A stretch of 64,000 nucleotides of DNA from Nitrobacter sp039808345. GTDB lineage: Bacteria > Pseudomonadota > Alphaproteobacteria > Rhizobiales > Xanthobacteraceae. Each line of letters starts with the position of its first letter. The first letter of the stretch is position 1. The position numbers and the translations under genes are program-made. The notes beneath the pieces were generated by a model. That model worked only from the letters and a program-made list of their open reading frames with translations. It was not told the DNA's origin and ran no database searches. The DNA is taken from positions 1,054,001 through 1,118,000 of the forward strand of contig NZ_CP181167.1 of the NCBI RefSeq assembly GCF_047824785.1, written 5' to 3'. This document shows, in pieces, positions 7,415 through 16,950 of this stretch.

Positions 7415-8986
7415 CTATGGAGTCGCCAGCTGTGGAGACAGCTTGGCGAGCGCCTGACTCAACTCATGAATCGCATAGGGTTTGCGCAGAACGTGAAAGT
7501 CCAGCGGGTGCCCGGCGAGCGTTTCACTATAGCCGGTGGCCAGCAACACCGGCAATTGCGGATGCGTCGCGCGGAGCATCGTCGCCAGACCGAGACCATC
7601 CATTTTTCCCGGCATGACGATGTCGGTGAAGACCAGATCGATTCCGTTGCGCTCGATTTCCAGCAAGGCGGCCTCTGCATTGCTGGAAATCCGCACACGA
7701 TAGCCCAGCTGTTCAAGCAGTCCCGCGCTCGCCTCCGCGACATCCGGATTATCTTCGACGAGCAGGACGGTGCTGCCCTTGGCGCCGCGGCGGCTCGATC
7801 CGTTGTTCTCCACGCAAAGCGTTTCAGTGCGCGGAAGATAGAGCGTGACTTTGGTGCCACGTCCGAGCTCGCTCTCGATTGTGACATGTCCGCCGGCTTG
7901 ATGAGCGAAGCCGTGCACCTGTGATAATCCGAGCCCCGTTCCTTTTCCGGCGGCCTTCGTCGTGAAGAATGGGTCGAACACCTTTGCAAGAACATCCGTT
8001 GGAATACCGTCCCCGGTATCCTCGACCGAAATGGCGACATGGCATTCGTCGGCTTCGTTCGTTTTGGTCGTGTTCCGCGCTTTCACGATAACCCGCCCGC
8101 CGTCGCTCATGGCGTCGCGCGCATTGATGACCAGGTTGAGCAGCGCCGTCTCGAACTCGGTTGCGTCGATCGTGACCGGCCACAAGTCGTCGGCGGTGTC
8201 GATATGCAGGGTGATCGCATTGCCGAGGCCGCTCTGAAGAACCTCGGCGATCGAACGGATGCGTTTGGAGATATCGGTCGGCAAGGGATTGAGGCTTTGC
8301 CGGCGGGAGAACGTCAGGAGTTGCTTGGTGAGTGTGGCCCCGCGTTTCGTCGCCGTCTCGATGGCGTGAACCGCCCGCAGTGCTTTCGGATCGTCCTCGA
8401 CGATTTTTTTCAAGGTCTCGATATTGCCGCTGACGATCATCAGCAGATTGTTGAAGTCGTGAGCGACGCCGCCGGTAAGCTGGCCGAGCGCGTCCATTTT
8501 TTGCGATTCCGCAAGCTGCCGTTGCACGCGTTCGAGCTTCTGCTGGGCCTCACGGCGTTCCGTGATGTCGCGCGTGACCTTGGCAAAGCCGATGAGTTTT
8601 CCGAAGTCGTCGCGAATGGCGTCGATCACGACGCTGGCCCAGAAAAAGGAGCCGTCCTTGCGGACCCGCCAGCCTTCTTCGTCGTACCGGCCGGTCGTGC
8701 TCGCGATCCTCAGGGCGCGGGCGGGTCGCCCGGCTGCCCGGTCCGAGTCAGTGTAAAAACGCGAGAAATGCTCGCCGATGATTTCGTCGGGTTGGTATCC
8801 CTTGATGCGTTCCGCGCCTGCGTTCCAGTTGATGATGGTGCCCGTGGGATCAAGCATGAAGATCGCGTAGTCGATAACACCCTGAACAAGAACGCGATGT
8901 TCGCTATCGAACAGGCTCTTGTTGTTCTTGTGATTTTTTGACATTTTGCGGTGCTTGGTCCCACGGCCCATCGATGTAATCGTCAT
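7415..8986 (-). CDS. PAS-domain hybrid histidine kinase
   Basis: About 523 residues; several in-frame starts exist (TTG 9004, ATG 8986, ATG 8944) and none has a clear ribosome site. Order: a PAS domain (VIDYAIFMLDPTGTIINWN, with PAC segment GFAKVTRDITERREAQQ), a short coiled coil, HisKA with the phospho-His motif GGVAHDFNNLL, an HATPase domain (NLVINARDAM, DTGDGIP, GKGTGLGLSQV), and a C-terminal receiver (LLVEDNPDVAE, phospho-Asp in FTDIVMPG). No membrane segments, so cytoplasmic. PAS may sense redox or small molecules; the signal is unknown and no separate response regulator is adjacent. Confidence 0.88.
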   Translation of the reverse strand: MTITSMGRGTKHRKMSKNHKNNKSLFDSEHRVLVQGVIDYAIFMLDPTGTIINWNAGAERIKGYQPDEIIGEHFSRFYTDSDRAAGRPARALRIASTTGRYDEEGWRVRKDGSFFWASVVIDAIRDDFGKLIGFAKVTRDITERREAQQKLERVQRQLAESQKMDALGQLTGGVAHDFNNLLMIVSGNIETLKKIVEDDPKALRAVHAIETATKRGATLTKQLLTFSRRQSLNPLPTDISKRIRSIAEVLQSGLGNAITLHIDTADDLWPVTIDATEFETALLNLVINARDAMSDGGRVIVKARNTTKTNEADECHVAISVEDTGDGIPTDVLAKVFDPFFTTKAAGKGTGLGLSQVHGFAHQAGGHVTIESELGRGTKVTLYLPRTETLCVENNGSSRRGAKGSTVLLVEDNPDVAEASAGLLEQLGYRVRISSNAEAALLEIERNGIDLVFTDIVMPGKMDGLGLATMLRATHPQLPVLLATGYSETLAGHPLDFHVLRKPYAIHELSQALAKLSPQLATP

Positions 8987-9052
8987 ACAATCGATAAGTT
9001 CCAATCTGGATCAGGCACGGCGTCCCGCTTTGTCGAGGCCGCGCCTATCCGT

Positions 9053-9706
9053 CTATTTCGCTTGAGGCACGATACCTTCCCTGCGTTTGATGACCCTGTA
9101 GTACGCCCACCATAGATGCGCCGCCGCGCCCCGCAGCGGTCGCCAAGGCTCCGCCAGCGGCATCATCTGTTTCGGCGTGGGCCGCGTCGTCAGCCCGAAT
9201 CCGGCCCTGATCGCCTCCTGAAGCGCCACGTCGCCTGCGGGCCAGGCGTCGCCATGGCCAAGGCAGAACAGCAGATAAACGTCGGCGGTCCATGGACCGA
9301 TGCCGCGATGCCGGACCAGCGTCGCATGGGCGGCGTCGGCATCCTCCTCGGCAAGCACGTCCAGGTTGAGTCGGCTCGCCGAGATCTCGCGCGCGAGAAG
9401 CTTCAGCGTGGCGATCTTCGCCGCCGACAATCCCAGCCGGGCGAGGTGGTCGGCGCGCGCCTTGCGGATCGCATCGTGATGGAACGGCGCGAAGGCGGCG
9501 TTGAGCCGTCCCCAGATCGCGCCAGCGCTTGCGGTTGACAGTTGCTGGCCGCAGACGATCGCGGCAAGACCTTCGAAACCCGGCTCGCGCCGGCGCAGGG
9601 CGGGAAGACCGGTGCGCGCGAGGATCGGTTTCAGCCGCGAATCCTGTTTCACCAGCGCGTTGATCGCGTCGTCGAGATCGGATTGGGTTTCCAGGCGGTG
9701 CGTCAT
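9053..9706 (-). CDS. DNA-3-methyladenine glycosylase II (AlkA-like)
   Basis: 217 residues of the HhH-GPD superfamily: the hairpin LVRHRGIGPWTADVYLL is followed at the expected spacing by the catalytic aspartate in WPAGDVALQ. It excises alkylated purines in base excision repair. The size is smaller than E. coli AlkA, because the N-terminal TBP-like domain is absent, which is common in alphaproteobacteria. It is followed on the other strand by gluQ after a dispersed repeat. Confidence 0.87.
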   Translation of the reverse strand: MTHRLETQSDLDDAINALVKQDSRLKPILARTGLPALRRREPGFEGLAAIVCGQQLSTASAGAIWGRLNAAFAPFHHDAIRKARADHLARLGLSAAKIATLKLLAREISASRLNLDVLAEEDADAAHATLVRHRGIGPWTADVYLLFCLGHGDAWPAGDVALQEAIRAGFGLTTRPTPKQMMPLAEPWRPLRGAAAHLWWAYYRVIKRREGIVPQAK

Positions 9707-9709
9707 TCG

Positions 9710-9817
9710 CTATAGCGTTTTCGAGCGAAGTGGATACCGGTTCGCGTGAAGAAAACGCGTCAAAACAATATTATGGAGCCCCGCTTCTGATTCAATCAGA
9801 AGCGGAAAGGCTCTAGG
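9710..9817 (+). repeat. Interspersed palindromic repeat, best-preserved copy
   Basis: Contains GCGTTTTCGAGCGAAGTGG, ACCGGTTCGCGTGAAGAAAA, GAGCCCCGCTTCTGATT and its mirror AATCAGAAGCGG, ending GGCTCTAG. The right half folds into a hairpin of about 12 base pairs. Copies or parts recur at 1611, 2877, 16715, 16803 and 31275, always between genes. Confidence 0.85.
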
Positions 9818-9855
9818 ACTTCAGCCGTCACGGCCGATTATGCAAGCAAGGATCA

Positions 9856-10728
9856 ATGCCGCCACCCGTTCTCCGTTTCGCACCGTCGTCGAACGGTTTT
9901 TTGCATCTCGGCCACGCTTTTTCGGCGCTCATGAACTTTGAATCCGTCCGGTTGAGCGAGGGCCGGTTCCTGCTGCGGATCGAGGACATTGATGCAACGA
10001 GGTGCCGTCCCGAGTTCGAAGCGGCGATCTATGAAGATCTCGCCTGGCTCGGCGTGTCATGGGAGACGCCGGTGCGGCGGCAGTCGGAGCACCTTGCCGA
10101 TTACCGCGCCGCGCTCGACCGGCTGGCCGCGCTCGGGTTGCTCTATCCGAGTTTCGAAAGCCGCGCCGAGATTGCCGCCCTGGTGAAGGCGCGGGAGGCC
10201 GACGGCGGCTGGCCCCGAGACCCCGACGGCGCGCCGCTCTATCCGGGCACGGCGAAATCGCTTGCGGCCAGCGAACGCGAACGGCGGCTGCGGTCCGGCG
10301 CGCCCTTCGCGCTGCGTCTGGACATGGAGGCGGCGCGCCGGCTCGCAGGCGATTTGACGTGGATCGAGCGAGGCTCCGGCCCGGACGGGGAGACCGGCGA
10401 GGTTCTCGCGCGCCCGGAAGCCTGGGGTGACGTCATTCTCGCCCGCAAGGATATCCCGACCAGCTATCATTTGTCGGTCGTGATCGACGATGCGCTCCAG
10501 GGGGTGACCGAGGTGGTGCGCGGGCGGGACCTGTTCAGGTCGACCGCCGTGCACCGGCTGCTGCAGAAAATCCTGGACCTGCCTCAGCCGGCTTATCACC
10601 ACCATGATCTGATCCGCGATGGCGATGGCAAGAAGCTGTCCAAGTCGTCGGGAGCGATCGGGTTGCGGGAGTTGCGGGCCGGCGGAATGATGCCCGCGCA
10701 GCTCCGCAGGCTTGTCGGCCTGCCTTGA
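9856..10728 (+). CDS. gluQ: Glutamyl-Q tRNA(Asp) synthetase
   Basis: 290 residues, a truncated GluRS catalytic core without the anticodon-binding domain. The HIGH motif appears as HLGH (residues 17-20) after RFAPSSNGFLHLGH, and KMSKS as KKLSKSS near residue 265. The enzyme attaches glutamate to queuosine in tRNA-Asp. The zinc-binding cysteines of the E. coli enzyme are not seen in the region YPSFESRAEI, which is usual for many alphaproteobacterial homologues. Confidence 0.9.
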   Translation: MPPPVLRFAPSSNGFLHLGHAFSALMNFESVRLSEGRFLLRIEDIDATRCRPEFEAAIYEDLAWLGVSWETPVRRQSEHLADYRAALDRLAALGLLYPSFESRAEIAALVKAREADGGWPRDPDGAPLYPGTAKSLAASERERRLRSGAPFALRLDMEAARRLAGDLTWIERGSGPDGETGEVLARPEAWGDVILARKDIPTSYHLSVVIDDALQGVTEVVRGRDLFRSTAVHRLLQKILDLPQPAYHHHDLIRDGDGKKLSKSSGAIGLRELRAGGMMPAQLRRLVGLP

Positions 10729-10849
10729 AACCGCCGCAACGCGGCTGCCGTTGGTGCGCCGTAAAGCATCTTCGCATGACGATCCATCCACGACGTGACT
10801 CCCGCGTTCGAGCCGTGGCATGCTGGCGTGGGGTGGGGAAAGCAAAATC

Positions 10850-12106
10850 ATGGCGCCGACATCGCGCGGGTTGCAGAAGCCGCGGAAGCCCACAAGGCGG
10901 CCGGCGAAGAAGCATGTTCCGAAGACGTCGCCGAAGCCTGTAAAGGCGAAGCGGCCGCGTTCGCAATCAACATCCGGCGTCGTCGAGGATGCGCTCGCCG
11001 CGTTCGCGCACGAGGTGCGGACGCCGCTCACCGGAATTCTCGCCGTCAGTGATCTGCTCGCCACCTCCGATCTCGGCGAGCGGGAGCGGCGCTGGGTCGA
11101 GACCATCAAGGCCGGCGCCGATCATCTCGCCAGCCTGGCGACGCTGTTCGTCGATGCGGCGCGAAGCCGCCGTTCGGCGCCGGGCGGACGGCAGGACTTC
11201 TTCGATCTGCGAGCGCTGGCGCGCAATGCCGGCGATTCGCTGGCCGGCCGCGCGACCGCCAAGGGCCTGCGCTCCGCTGTCGAAATTTCAGACGGGCTGC
11301 CCGCGTTCGTGACCGGCGATCCTGTCCGCCTGCGCGCGGCGCTGGAGAACCTCGTCGACAACGCGATCAAGTTCACCGAGCAGGGTGACGTCGCTCTCAA
11401 GGTTACGGCGTCGCGGCCGTCGGGAGGAAGAACAGGCGTGACCTTCGTGGTCTCCGATAGCGGGATCGGTCTGTCGCTCACCGAGATCAGGCGGCTGTTC
11501 CGGCCGTACTCGCAGGCCAATGTCTCGATCGCATCGCGCTTTGGCGGCGCCGGTCTCGGGCTCTCCTCGGTGAAGCAACTGGCGCGCGCGATGGGTGGAG
11601 ATGTCACGGCGACGCAGCGGCGCGGCGGCGGCACCACGTTCACGCTCACCGTTCTGCTGACGCCAGCCGATGGACCGGCAGCGATCGAGCGCGGCGACGA
11701 CCTCGACAGGCCGTCGGATTTCTCGGGTGCGCTCCGGATTCTCAGCGTTGAAGATAATCCGTTCGGCCGCGTCGTGCTCAACACGATCCTTACCGAACTC
11801 GGCCATCAGGCGGAGTTCGTCGGACGGGGCGAGGATGCCGTCCAGCGCATCGCCCAAGGCGGATTCGATGCGGTGCTGATGGATATGGTGCTGCCTGGAA
11901 TCACCGGCATCGAGGCGATCGGGCGTATCCGTGCGCTCGGGGCGCCGGTGGGGCGCGTCGCCATCATCGGCGTGTCGGGCAGGAGCGACGATGAGGCGGC
12001 ATCGCGCGCGGCCGGCGGCGATGCGTTTCTGGTCAAGCCTGTTTCTCCCCGGGCTCTAGCGACTGCGCTGCTTGAAGCGAAACACCGCGCGGCAACCGCG
12101 ACTTGA
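10850..12106 (+). CDS. Hybrid sensor histidine kinase, soluble
   Basis: 418 residues from an ATG preceded by GGGGAAAG. A basic, Lys/Pro-rich N-terminus of about 45 residues is followed by HisKA (FAHEVRTPLTGIL), an HATPase domain (ENLVDNAIKFT, DSGIGLS, GGAGLGLSSV) and a receiver domain (LSVEDNPFGR, phospho-Asp in LMDMVLPG, Lys in FLVKPVS). There is no membrane segment or sensing domain, so the signal must come from a partner or be bound by the N-terminus. Its 3' end overlaps the convergent YihY gene by 74 bases. Confidence 0.85.
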   Translation: MAPTSRGLQKPRKPTRRPAKKHVPKTSPKPVKAKRPRSQSTSGVVEDALAAFAHEVRTPLTGILAVSDLLATSDLGERERRWVETIKAGADHLASLATLFVDAARSRRSAPGGRQDFFDLRALARNAGDSLAGRATAKGLRSAVEISDGLPAFVTGDPVRLRAALENLVDNAIKFTEQGDVALKVTASRPSGGRTGVTFVVSDSGIGLSLTEIRRLFRPYSQANVSIASRFGGAGLGLSSVKQLARAMGGDVTATQRRGGGTTFTLTVLLTPADGPAAIERGDDLDRPSDFSGALRILSVEDNPFGRVVLNTILTELGHQAEFVGRGEDAVQRIAQGGFDAVLMDMVLPGITGIEAIGRIRALGAPVGRVAIIGVSGRSDDEAASRAAGGDAFLVKPVSPRALATALLEAKHRAATAT

Positions 12107-12926
12107 TGATCGCCGCGTTCAGTTCGCCGCCGAAAACGAAGATCGCGGCGATGAAATAGAGGAACACCAGCGCGATGATGACCGATGCGAGGCCGGCATA
12201 CATCGTGACGTAATTGTTGGCGAAGCGCGCAAGATAAAGGCCGAAGCCGACGCCCGATATCAGCGAGGCCAGCATGGTGAAGATGATGCCGGGAATGATC
12301 TGCACGAAGGATCGCCGGCCCGCCGGCAGCCACGCGTGCAGGATCACGAGCGCCGTGAACATCGCGAGGATGGTGATGCCGTAGCGGGCGATGTTGAGCA
12401 GGCTTTCATTCGATTCGACGATCAGCGGGACGTGGCGTCTCGCGGCGGCGATGATCAACGGGCCGAGCACGATCAGGAACGCCATCGCCAGCGTCGTCAC
12501 CGCGGCAACCAGCGTATATCCGATCGATTCCAGTCGCAGCCAGTACCAGCGGCGCGGCTCGATCACCGCATAGGCGCGGTTCAGGGCGACCCGCAGGCTT
12601 TCGACGCCGTTCGAGGCGAAGTAGACCGCGAGCACGAGACCGACCGTGAGCGCGTCGCCGCGCGATGTCGTCAGCACGTCATGAATTTCTCGCGACAAGG
12701 TATTGGCGACCTGATCCGGCCAGATCTGCAGCATCAGGTCCGCCGCCTGATCGGCGAGTTCCTTGGATCCGAAGAAGCCCGCCAAGGCCGTCAGGACGAT
12801 CAGAAACGGGAAAAGCGCCATCAGCGCCGACAGCGCGATATGGCTGGCGATCGCCCAGCCGTCATCGGCGAGAAACGTGTAGAGGGCGTCCGTTCCGATC
12901 GTATACAGGTATCGGATTTGTCTCAC
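12033..12926 (-). CDS. YihY/BrkB-family inner-membrane protein
   Basis: 297 residues with six hydrophobic segments and family motifs (DGWAIASHIALSALMALFPF near the start, YAVIEPRRWYW in the middle, ALVFLYFIAAIFVFGGELNA near the end). These proteins were once called ribonuclease BN but are membrane proteins of unresolved, possibly transport, function. Its C-terminal coding region overlaps the end of the convergent kinase gene. Confidence 0.85.
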   Translation of the reverse strand: MRQIRYLYTIGTDALYTFLADDGWAIASHIALSALMALFPFLIVLTALAGFFGSKELADQAADLMLQIWPDQVANTLSREIHDVLTTSRGDALTVGLVLAVYFASNGVESLRVALNRAYAVIEPRRWYWLRLESIGYTLVAAVTTLAMAFLIVLGPLIIAAARRHVPLIVESNESLLNIARYGITILAMFTALVILHAWLPAGRRSFVQIIPGIIFTMLASLISGVGFGLYLARFANNYVTMYAGLASVIIALVFLYFIAAIFVFGGELNAAIIKSRLPRGVSLQAAQSLEPGEKQA

Positions 12927-13070
12927 GTTTCCACCTCGGCAACGTCGGGTGGCGCCTTACCGGCGCCGTTTACTATCTGATATCAATACACAAAAGCCCA
13001 GATCAACGCGCGGGGCTGAATCTCGTTGCCGGCAATGGCGCTGCCGCGGTTGCGGTGATATGTATCCACC

Positions 13071-13265
13071 ATGACAGTATTTCTGAGCATGATTTTGGTT
13101 CCCGTCGCGGTGGCCTCGGTCGCTACCGTCCTGATGATGGGTCTGGTCAACATGATGCGCGGCGGTAGTCCCAACCTATCGCAGAAGCTCATGCGATGGC
13201 GGGTTTTTCTGCAGTTCGTTGCGATCATCATCGCGATGGTGACGATCTGGATGCTGGGGCAGTGA
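13071..13265 (+). CDS. HIG1-domain twin transmembrane protein
   Basis: 64 residues with two membrane segments flanking a short polar loop (MMRGGSPNLSQKLMRWRV), the pattern of the HIG1 (hypoxia-induced gene 1) domain. Bacterial members are small membrane proteins found near cobalamin adenosyltransferase and etf genes; mitochondrial relatives associate with respiratory complexes. It precedes the adenosyltransferase gene by 29 bases on the same strand, probably one operon. Confidence 0.8.
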   Translation: MTVFLSMILVPVAVASVATVLMMGLVNMMRGGSPNLSQKLMRWRVFLQFVAIIIAMVTIWMLGQ

Positions 13266-13294
13266 CGGATTGACGGCCTGGCGTCGGAGGATCG

Positions 13295-13867
13295 ATGGTC
13301 GCTCTCAACCGAATCTACACGCGCACCGGTGACGACGGCACGACCGCGCTCGGCACCGGTGAGCGGCGTCCGAAATACGATCTCCGCGTCGGCGCCTACG
13401 GGACCGTTGATGAGACCAATGCCGCGATCGGCGTGGTCCGGCTGCATCTTTCCGCCGCGCCCGATCTCGATGAAATGTTGGGCCGCATTCAGAACGATCT
13501 GTTTGATCTCGGCGCTGACCTTGCGGTGCCTCAGCGCGAGGGCAAGGCCGAACGGCTTCGCGTGCTGACCAGCCAGGTCGCGCGTCTGGAGAATGAGATC
13601 GACAGCCTCAATGCGGGGCTCCCCGATCTGACATCATTCGTGCTGCCGGGAGGGACGCCCGCCGCGGCGCATCTCCATCTGGCCCGAACGATTTGCCGTC
13701 GCGCCGAACGCATGATGGTGGAGCTCGCCGCGCGGCCCGGCGAGCCGGTCAGCGAGGCCGCCGTGAGATACATGAACCGGCTGTCCGATTTTCTGTTCGT
13801 CGCCAGCCGCTTTATGAACGCCAGGGGCGGGGGCGATGTGCTCTGGGTGCCCGGTCAAAACAGATGA
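13295..13867 (+). CDS. Cob(I)alamin adenosyltransferase, PduO type
   Basis: 190 residues with the PduO N-terminal motif RIYTRTGDDGTTALGTGERRPK, the helix segment YGTVDETNAAIG, and the C-terminal RRAERMMVEL and YMNRLSDFLFVASR motifs. It transfers the adenosyl group of ATP to cob(I)alamin to make coenzyme B12 in the cytoplasm. ATG start with upstream GGAGGA. Lies in the etfBA-hbd neighbourhood, as in related genomes. Confidence 0.92.
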   Translation: MVALNRIYTRTGDDGTTALGTGERRPKYDLRVGAYGTVDETNAAIGVVRLHLSAAPDLDEMLGRIQNDLFDLGADLAVPQREGKAERLRVLTSQVARLENEIDSLNAGLPDLTSFVLPGGTPAAAHLHLARTICRRAERMMVELAARPGEPVSEAAVRYMNRLSDFLFVASRFMNARGGGDVLWVPGQNR

Positions 13868-14021
13868 TCGCGAGCCGGTGGTTTCCTGGATGTGCGAGGG
13901 ACGGTCGAGGACCGCGTTTTTTGGCCTTCCCGCGTTGACCACCGGAAACGGGACCTTTAGGTTCCGCGCCGAAGCTCACACTCGCAGTTGATCCAACCAA
14001 CGCTCGGTTCGAGAGGGGTCG

Positions 14022-14771
14022 ATGAAGATTCTGGTGCCGGTCAAGCGGGTTGTCGATTTCAATGTGAAGATTCGCCTCAAGGGCGACGGATCAGGCGTCG
14101 AGCTTGCCAACGTCAAGATGGCGATGAATCCGTTCGACGAGATCGCGGTCGAGGAAGCCCTGCGCCTTCAGGAGGCCGGCAAGGCCACCGAAGTCGTGCT
14201 GGTGTCGATCGGTCCCGCTGAAGCAGCGGAAACGATCCGCACCGGTCTTTCCATGGGCGCCGACCGAGGGATCCTCATCAAGTCCGAAATCCCGGTCGAG
14301 CCGCTGGCGGTCGCCAAGCTCCTCAAGGCGGTCATCGAAGAGGAGGGCCCCGGGCTCGTCATTCTCGGCAAGCAGGCCATCGATGACGATTCAAACCAGA
14401 CCGGCCAGATGCTGGCGGGGCTGCTCGGATGGTCGCAGGCAACCTTTGCGTCAAAGCTCGAGGTCGATGACGCTCATTTCATTGTGACGCGTGAAGTGGA
14501 TGGCGGATTGCAGACGGTCAGGTTGAAAAAGCCGGCGATCGTGACGACGGACCTGCGGCTCAATGAGCCGCGCTATGCCAGTCTTCCGAACATCATGAAG
14601 GCGAAAAAGAAGCCGATCGTGGTGCGGGCCGCCAATCAGTACGGTGTTGATATCGCGCCTCGGCTCGAAATCCTCAAAACCGCCGAACCTCCGGGCCGCA
14701 AGGCGGGCGTCAAGGTCAAGGACGTCGCCGAACTGGTGTCCAGGCTCAGGAACGAGGCCGGGGTAATCTGA
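14022..14771 (+). CDS. etfB: Electron transfer flavoprotein, beta subunit
   Basis: 249 residues starting MKILVPVKRVVDFNVK, with the AMP-binding segments (MNPFDEIAVEEALRL, GKQAIDDDSNQTGQM) and the recognition loop around LPNIMKAKKKP. It forms the ETF heterodimer with EtfA, accepting electrons from acyl-CoA dehydrogenases and passing them to ETF-quinone oxidoreductase. Its stop overlaps the etfA start. Confidence 0.95.
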   Translation: MKILVPVKRVVDFNVKIRLKGDGSGVELANVKMAMNPFDEIAVEEALRLQEAGKATEVVLVSIGPAEAAETIRTGLSMGADRGILIKSEIPVEPLAVAKLLKAVIEEEGPGLVILGKQAIDDDSNQTGQMLAGLLGWSQATFASKLEVDDAHFIVTREVDGGLQTVRLKKPAIVTTDLRLNEPRYASLPNIMKAKKKPIVVRAANQYGVDIAPRLEILKTAEPPGRKAGVKVKDVAELVSRLRNEAGVI

Positions 14772-15715
14772 TGACCACGCTGCTGATCGCCGAACATGAC
14801 AACGCCTCCCTCAAGGATGTGACGAGCAAGGCGCTGACCGCCGCCATTCAGCTCGGTTCGCCGGTCGAGGTGCTTGTCGCGGGTGAGAATGCCAGGGGAG
14901 CGGCCGAGAGCGCAGCGAAACTGGAAGGCGTCGCCAAAGTGCTGCTCGCGGATGACCCGGCCTATGCCCACGACCTCGCCGAGCCCTTCGCCGCGCTGAT
15001 CCGCTCGCTGGCGTCGGGTTACGATGCGTTGGTTGCGCCGGCAACCTCGCGTTTCAAGAATGTGATGCCGCGCGTTGCCGCCTTGCTCGACGTGATGCAG
15101 ATCTCGGAAATCATCAAGGTGGTCGCGCCGGATACCTTTGAACGGCCGATTTACGCGGGCAATGCGATCCAGACTGTCAGGTCCAGGGATGCAAGGAAGG
15201 TCATCACGGTGCGGGCTTCGGCCTTTGCCGCGGCCGGGGAGGGCGGCGGCGCTCCGGTGGAGACAATCACCGCGGTGGCCGATCCGGGGCTGTCGCGTTT
15301 CGTCGGCGAGCGCGTTGCCAGGAATAACCGTCCGGAATTGGCTTCGGCGAGGGTCATCGTCTCCGGAGGCCGCGGCATGCGAAGCAGCGCGAACTTCACC
15401 AAATATATCGAGCCGCTGGCGGATAAGCTCGGCGCCGGCGTCGGTGCGTCGCGAGCCGCGGTGGACGCGGGTTTCGCGCCGAACGACTGGCAGGTCGGCC
15501 AGACGGGCAAGGTGGTGGCGCCGGACCTTTATATCGCCGTCGGCATTTCCGGCGCGATCCAGCATCTCGCCGGCATGAAGGATTCCAGGGTGATCGTGGC
15601 GATCAACAAGGACGCGGATGCGCCTATTTTCCAGGTTGCGGATTACGGTCTGGTGGCAGATCTGTATGAGGCGGTTCCTGAACTCACGGAAGAGCTTGGA
15701 AAGCTGGACCTCTGA
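14771..15715 (+). CDS. etfA: Electron transfer flavoprotein, alpha subunit
   Basis: 314 residues. The C-terminal FAD-binding domain is clear: SGGRGMRS, LGAGVGASRAAVDAGF, GQTGKVVAPDLYIAVGISG, and AINKDADAPIFQVADYGLV. Pairs with EtfB as the FAD-carrying subunit. Start codon overlaps etfB by one base, so the two are translationally coupled. Confidence 0.95.
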   Translation: MTTLLIAEHDNASLKDVTSKALTAAIQLGSPVEVLVAGENARGAAESAAKLEGVAKVLLADDPAYAHDLAEPFAALIRSLASGYDALVAPATSRFKNVMPRVAALLDVMQISEIIKVVAPDTFERPIYAGNAIQTVRSRDARKVITVRASAFAAAGEGGGAPVETITAVADPGLSRFVGERVARNNRPELASARVIVSGGRGMRSSANFTKYIEPLADKLGAGVGASRAAVDAGFAPNDWQVGQTGKVVAPDLYIAVGISGAIQHLAGMKDSRVIVAINKDADAPIFQVADYGLVADLYEAVPELTEELGKLDL

Positions 15716-15820
15716 CGATGATCCGGGGGAGTGCTGTCGGTGCAACGGACTCCCGCCGGTGGTTGTGCAAGAATGGGGTATGCCGCGATCTGCGCGGCTT
15801 GGGACCGGTGAGATGACGAA

Positions 15821-16702
15821 ATGGCGGCAATGATCAGGAAAGTCGGCGTGATCGGCTCGGGCCAGATGGGCAACGGCATTGCGCATGTGGCCGCCCTCGC
15901 GGGGTTCGACGTCGTGCTCAACGATATTTCTGCCGATCAGCTCGACGCGGCGATGGCGACGATCAACGCAAACCTGTCCCGCCAGGTCACGAAGAAGATC
16001 ATTACCGATGACGATCGCGAAAAAGCGCTTGCACGGATTTCGCAAACCGAAAATCTCGAAGGGTTGGCTGATTGCGATCTGGTGATCGAAACCGCCGTCG
16101 AGAAGGAAGACGTGAAGCGCAAGATTTTTCATAATCTGTGCGCGGTGCTCAAGCCCGAGGCCATCGTCGCGTCCAATACGTCATCCATCTCGATCACGCG
16201 GCTGGCCGCCTCGACCGATCGGCCGGAAAAGTTCATCGGCATTCATTTCATGAATCCGGTGCCGCTGATGGAGTTGGTCGAACTGATCCGGGGCATCGCG
16301 ACCGGCGATGCGACCTTCGATGCGGCCAAGGAATTCGTCGCCAGGCTCGGCAAGCAGATCGCCGTCTCCGAGGACTTTCCCGCCTTCATCGTCAACCGCA
16401 TTCTGCTGCCTATGATCAACGAGGCCATCTACACCCTGTACGAAGGCGTGGGGAACGTCGAGGCCATCGATGCCGCCATGCGGCTCGGCGCGCATCACCC
16501 GATGGGGCCGCTTGAACTCGCCGATTTCATTGGGCTCGACACCTGCCTGTCGATCATGCAGGTGCTGCACGAAGGGCTCGCGGACTCCAAGTACCGGCCC
16601 TGTCCGCTGCTGGTGAAATATGTCGAAGCCGGTTGGCTTGGACGCAAGAGCCAGCGCGGGTTCTACGACTACCGCGGCGAAAAACCGGTTCCGACGCGCT
16701 GA
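15821..16702 (+). CDS. 3-hydroxybutyryl-CoA dehydrogenase
   Basis: 293 residues. A Rossmann fold with dinucleotide motif GSGQMGNGIAHVAAL binds NAD(P); the catalytic His-Glu region reads FMNPVPLMELVELI, and NRILLPMINEA and HPMGPLELADFIGLD mark the C-terminal substrate domain. It interconverts acetoacetyl-CoA and 3-hydroxybutyryl-CoA, feeding polyhydroxybutyrate or fatty-acid metabolism. Follows etfBA by 105 bases on the same strand; an operon is likely. Confidence 0.93.
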   Translation: MAAMIRKVGVIGSGQMGNGIAHVAALAGFDVVLNDISADQLDAAMATINANLSRQVTKKIITDDDREKALARISQTENLEGLADCDLVIETAVEKEDVKRKIFHNLCAVLKPEAIVASNTSSISITRLAASTDRPEKFIGIHFMNPVPLMELVELIRGIATGDATFDAAKEFVARLGKQIAVSEDFPAFIVNRILLPMINEAIYTLYEGVGNVEAIDAAMRLGAHHPMGPLELADFIGLDTCLSIMQVLHEGLADSKYRPCPLLVKYVEAGWLGRKSQRGFYDYRGEKPVPTR

Positions 16703-16714
16703 GTGCCATAAGCA

Positions 16715-16797
16715 CGTCGCTTCTGATTGAATCGGGAGTGAAGCTTGAGATGCTGCTTTGACGCGCTTTCTTCGCTCGTGAAGAAAACGCGTCAAAA
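16715..16797 (+). repeat. Interspersed repeat, rearranged copy
   Basis: Contains CGCTTCTGATTGAATC and TCGTGAAGAAAACGCGTCAAAA, pieces of the element at 9710-9817, in a changed order directly after the hydroxybutyryl-CoA dehydrogenase gene. Confidence 0.65.
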
Positions 16798-16802
16798 CTC
16801 TA

Positions 16803-16950
16803 ACTTAGAGCATCGGACCCGAAAGTGGGAACCGGTTTCGGGATAAATCCGATGCTCAATCAATTAACTGGAGCGGCGGCGCTGGTTCCATTTGACCGGC
16901 CGCCGCTCTAGAGCCTCGCTTCTGATTCCATCAGAAACAAAAAGGCTCTA
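16803..16950 (+). repeat. Interspersed repeat reaching the stop codon of the CobW gene
   Basis: Begins TAGAGCATCGGACCCGAAAG with its mirror ATCCGATGCTC, then a GGCGGC...GCCGCTCTAGAG segment and GCTTCTGATTCCATCAGAAA, ending GGCTCTAG. The stop codon of the CobW gene on the other strand is part of the last motif. Confidence 0.7.
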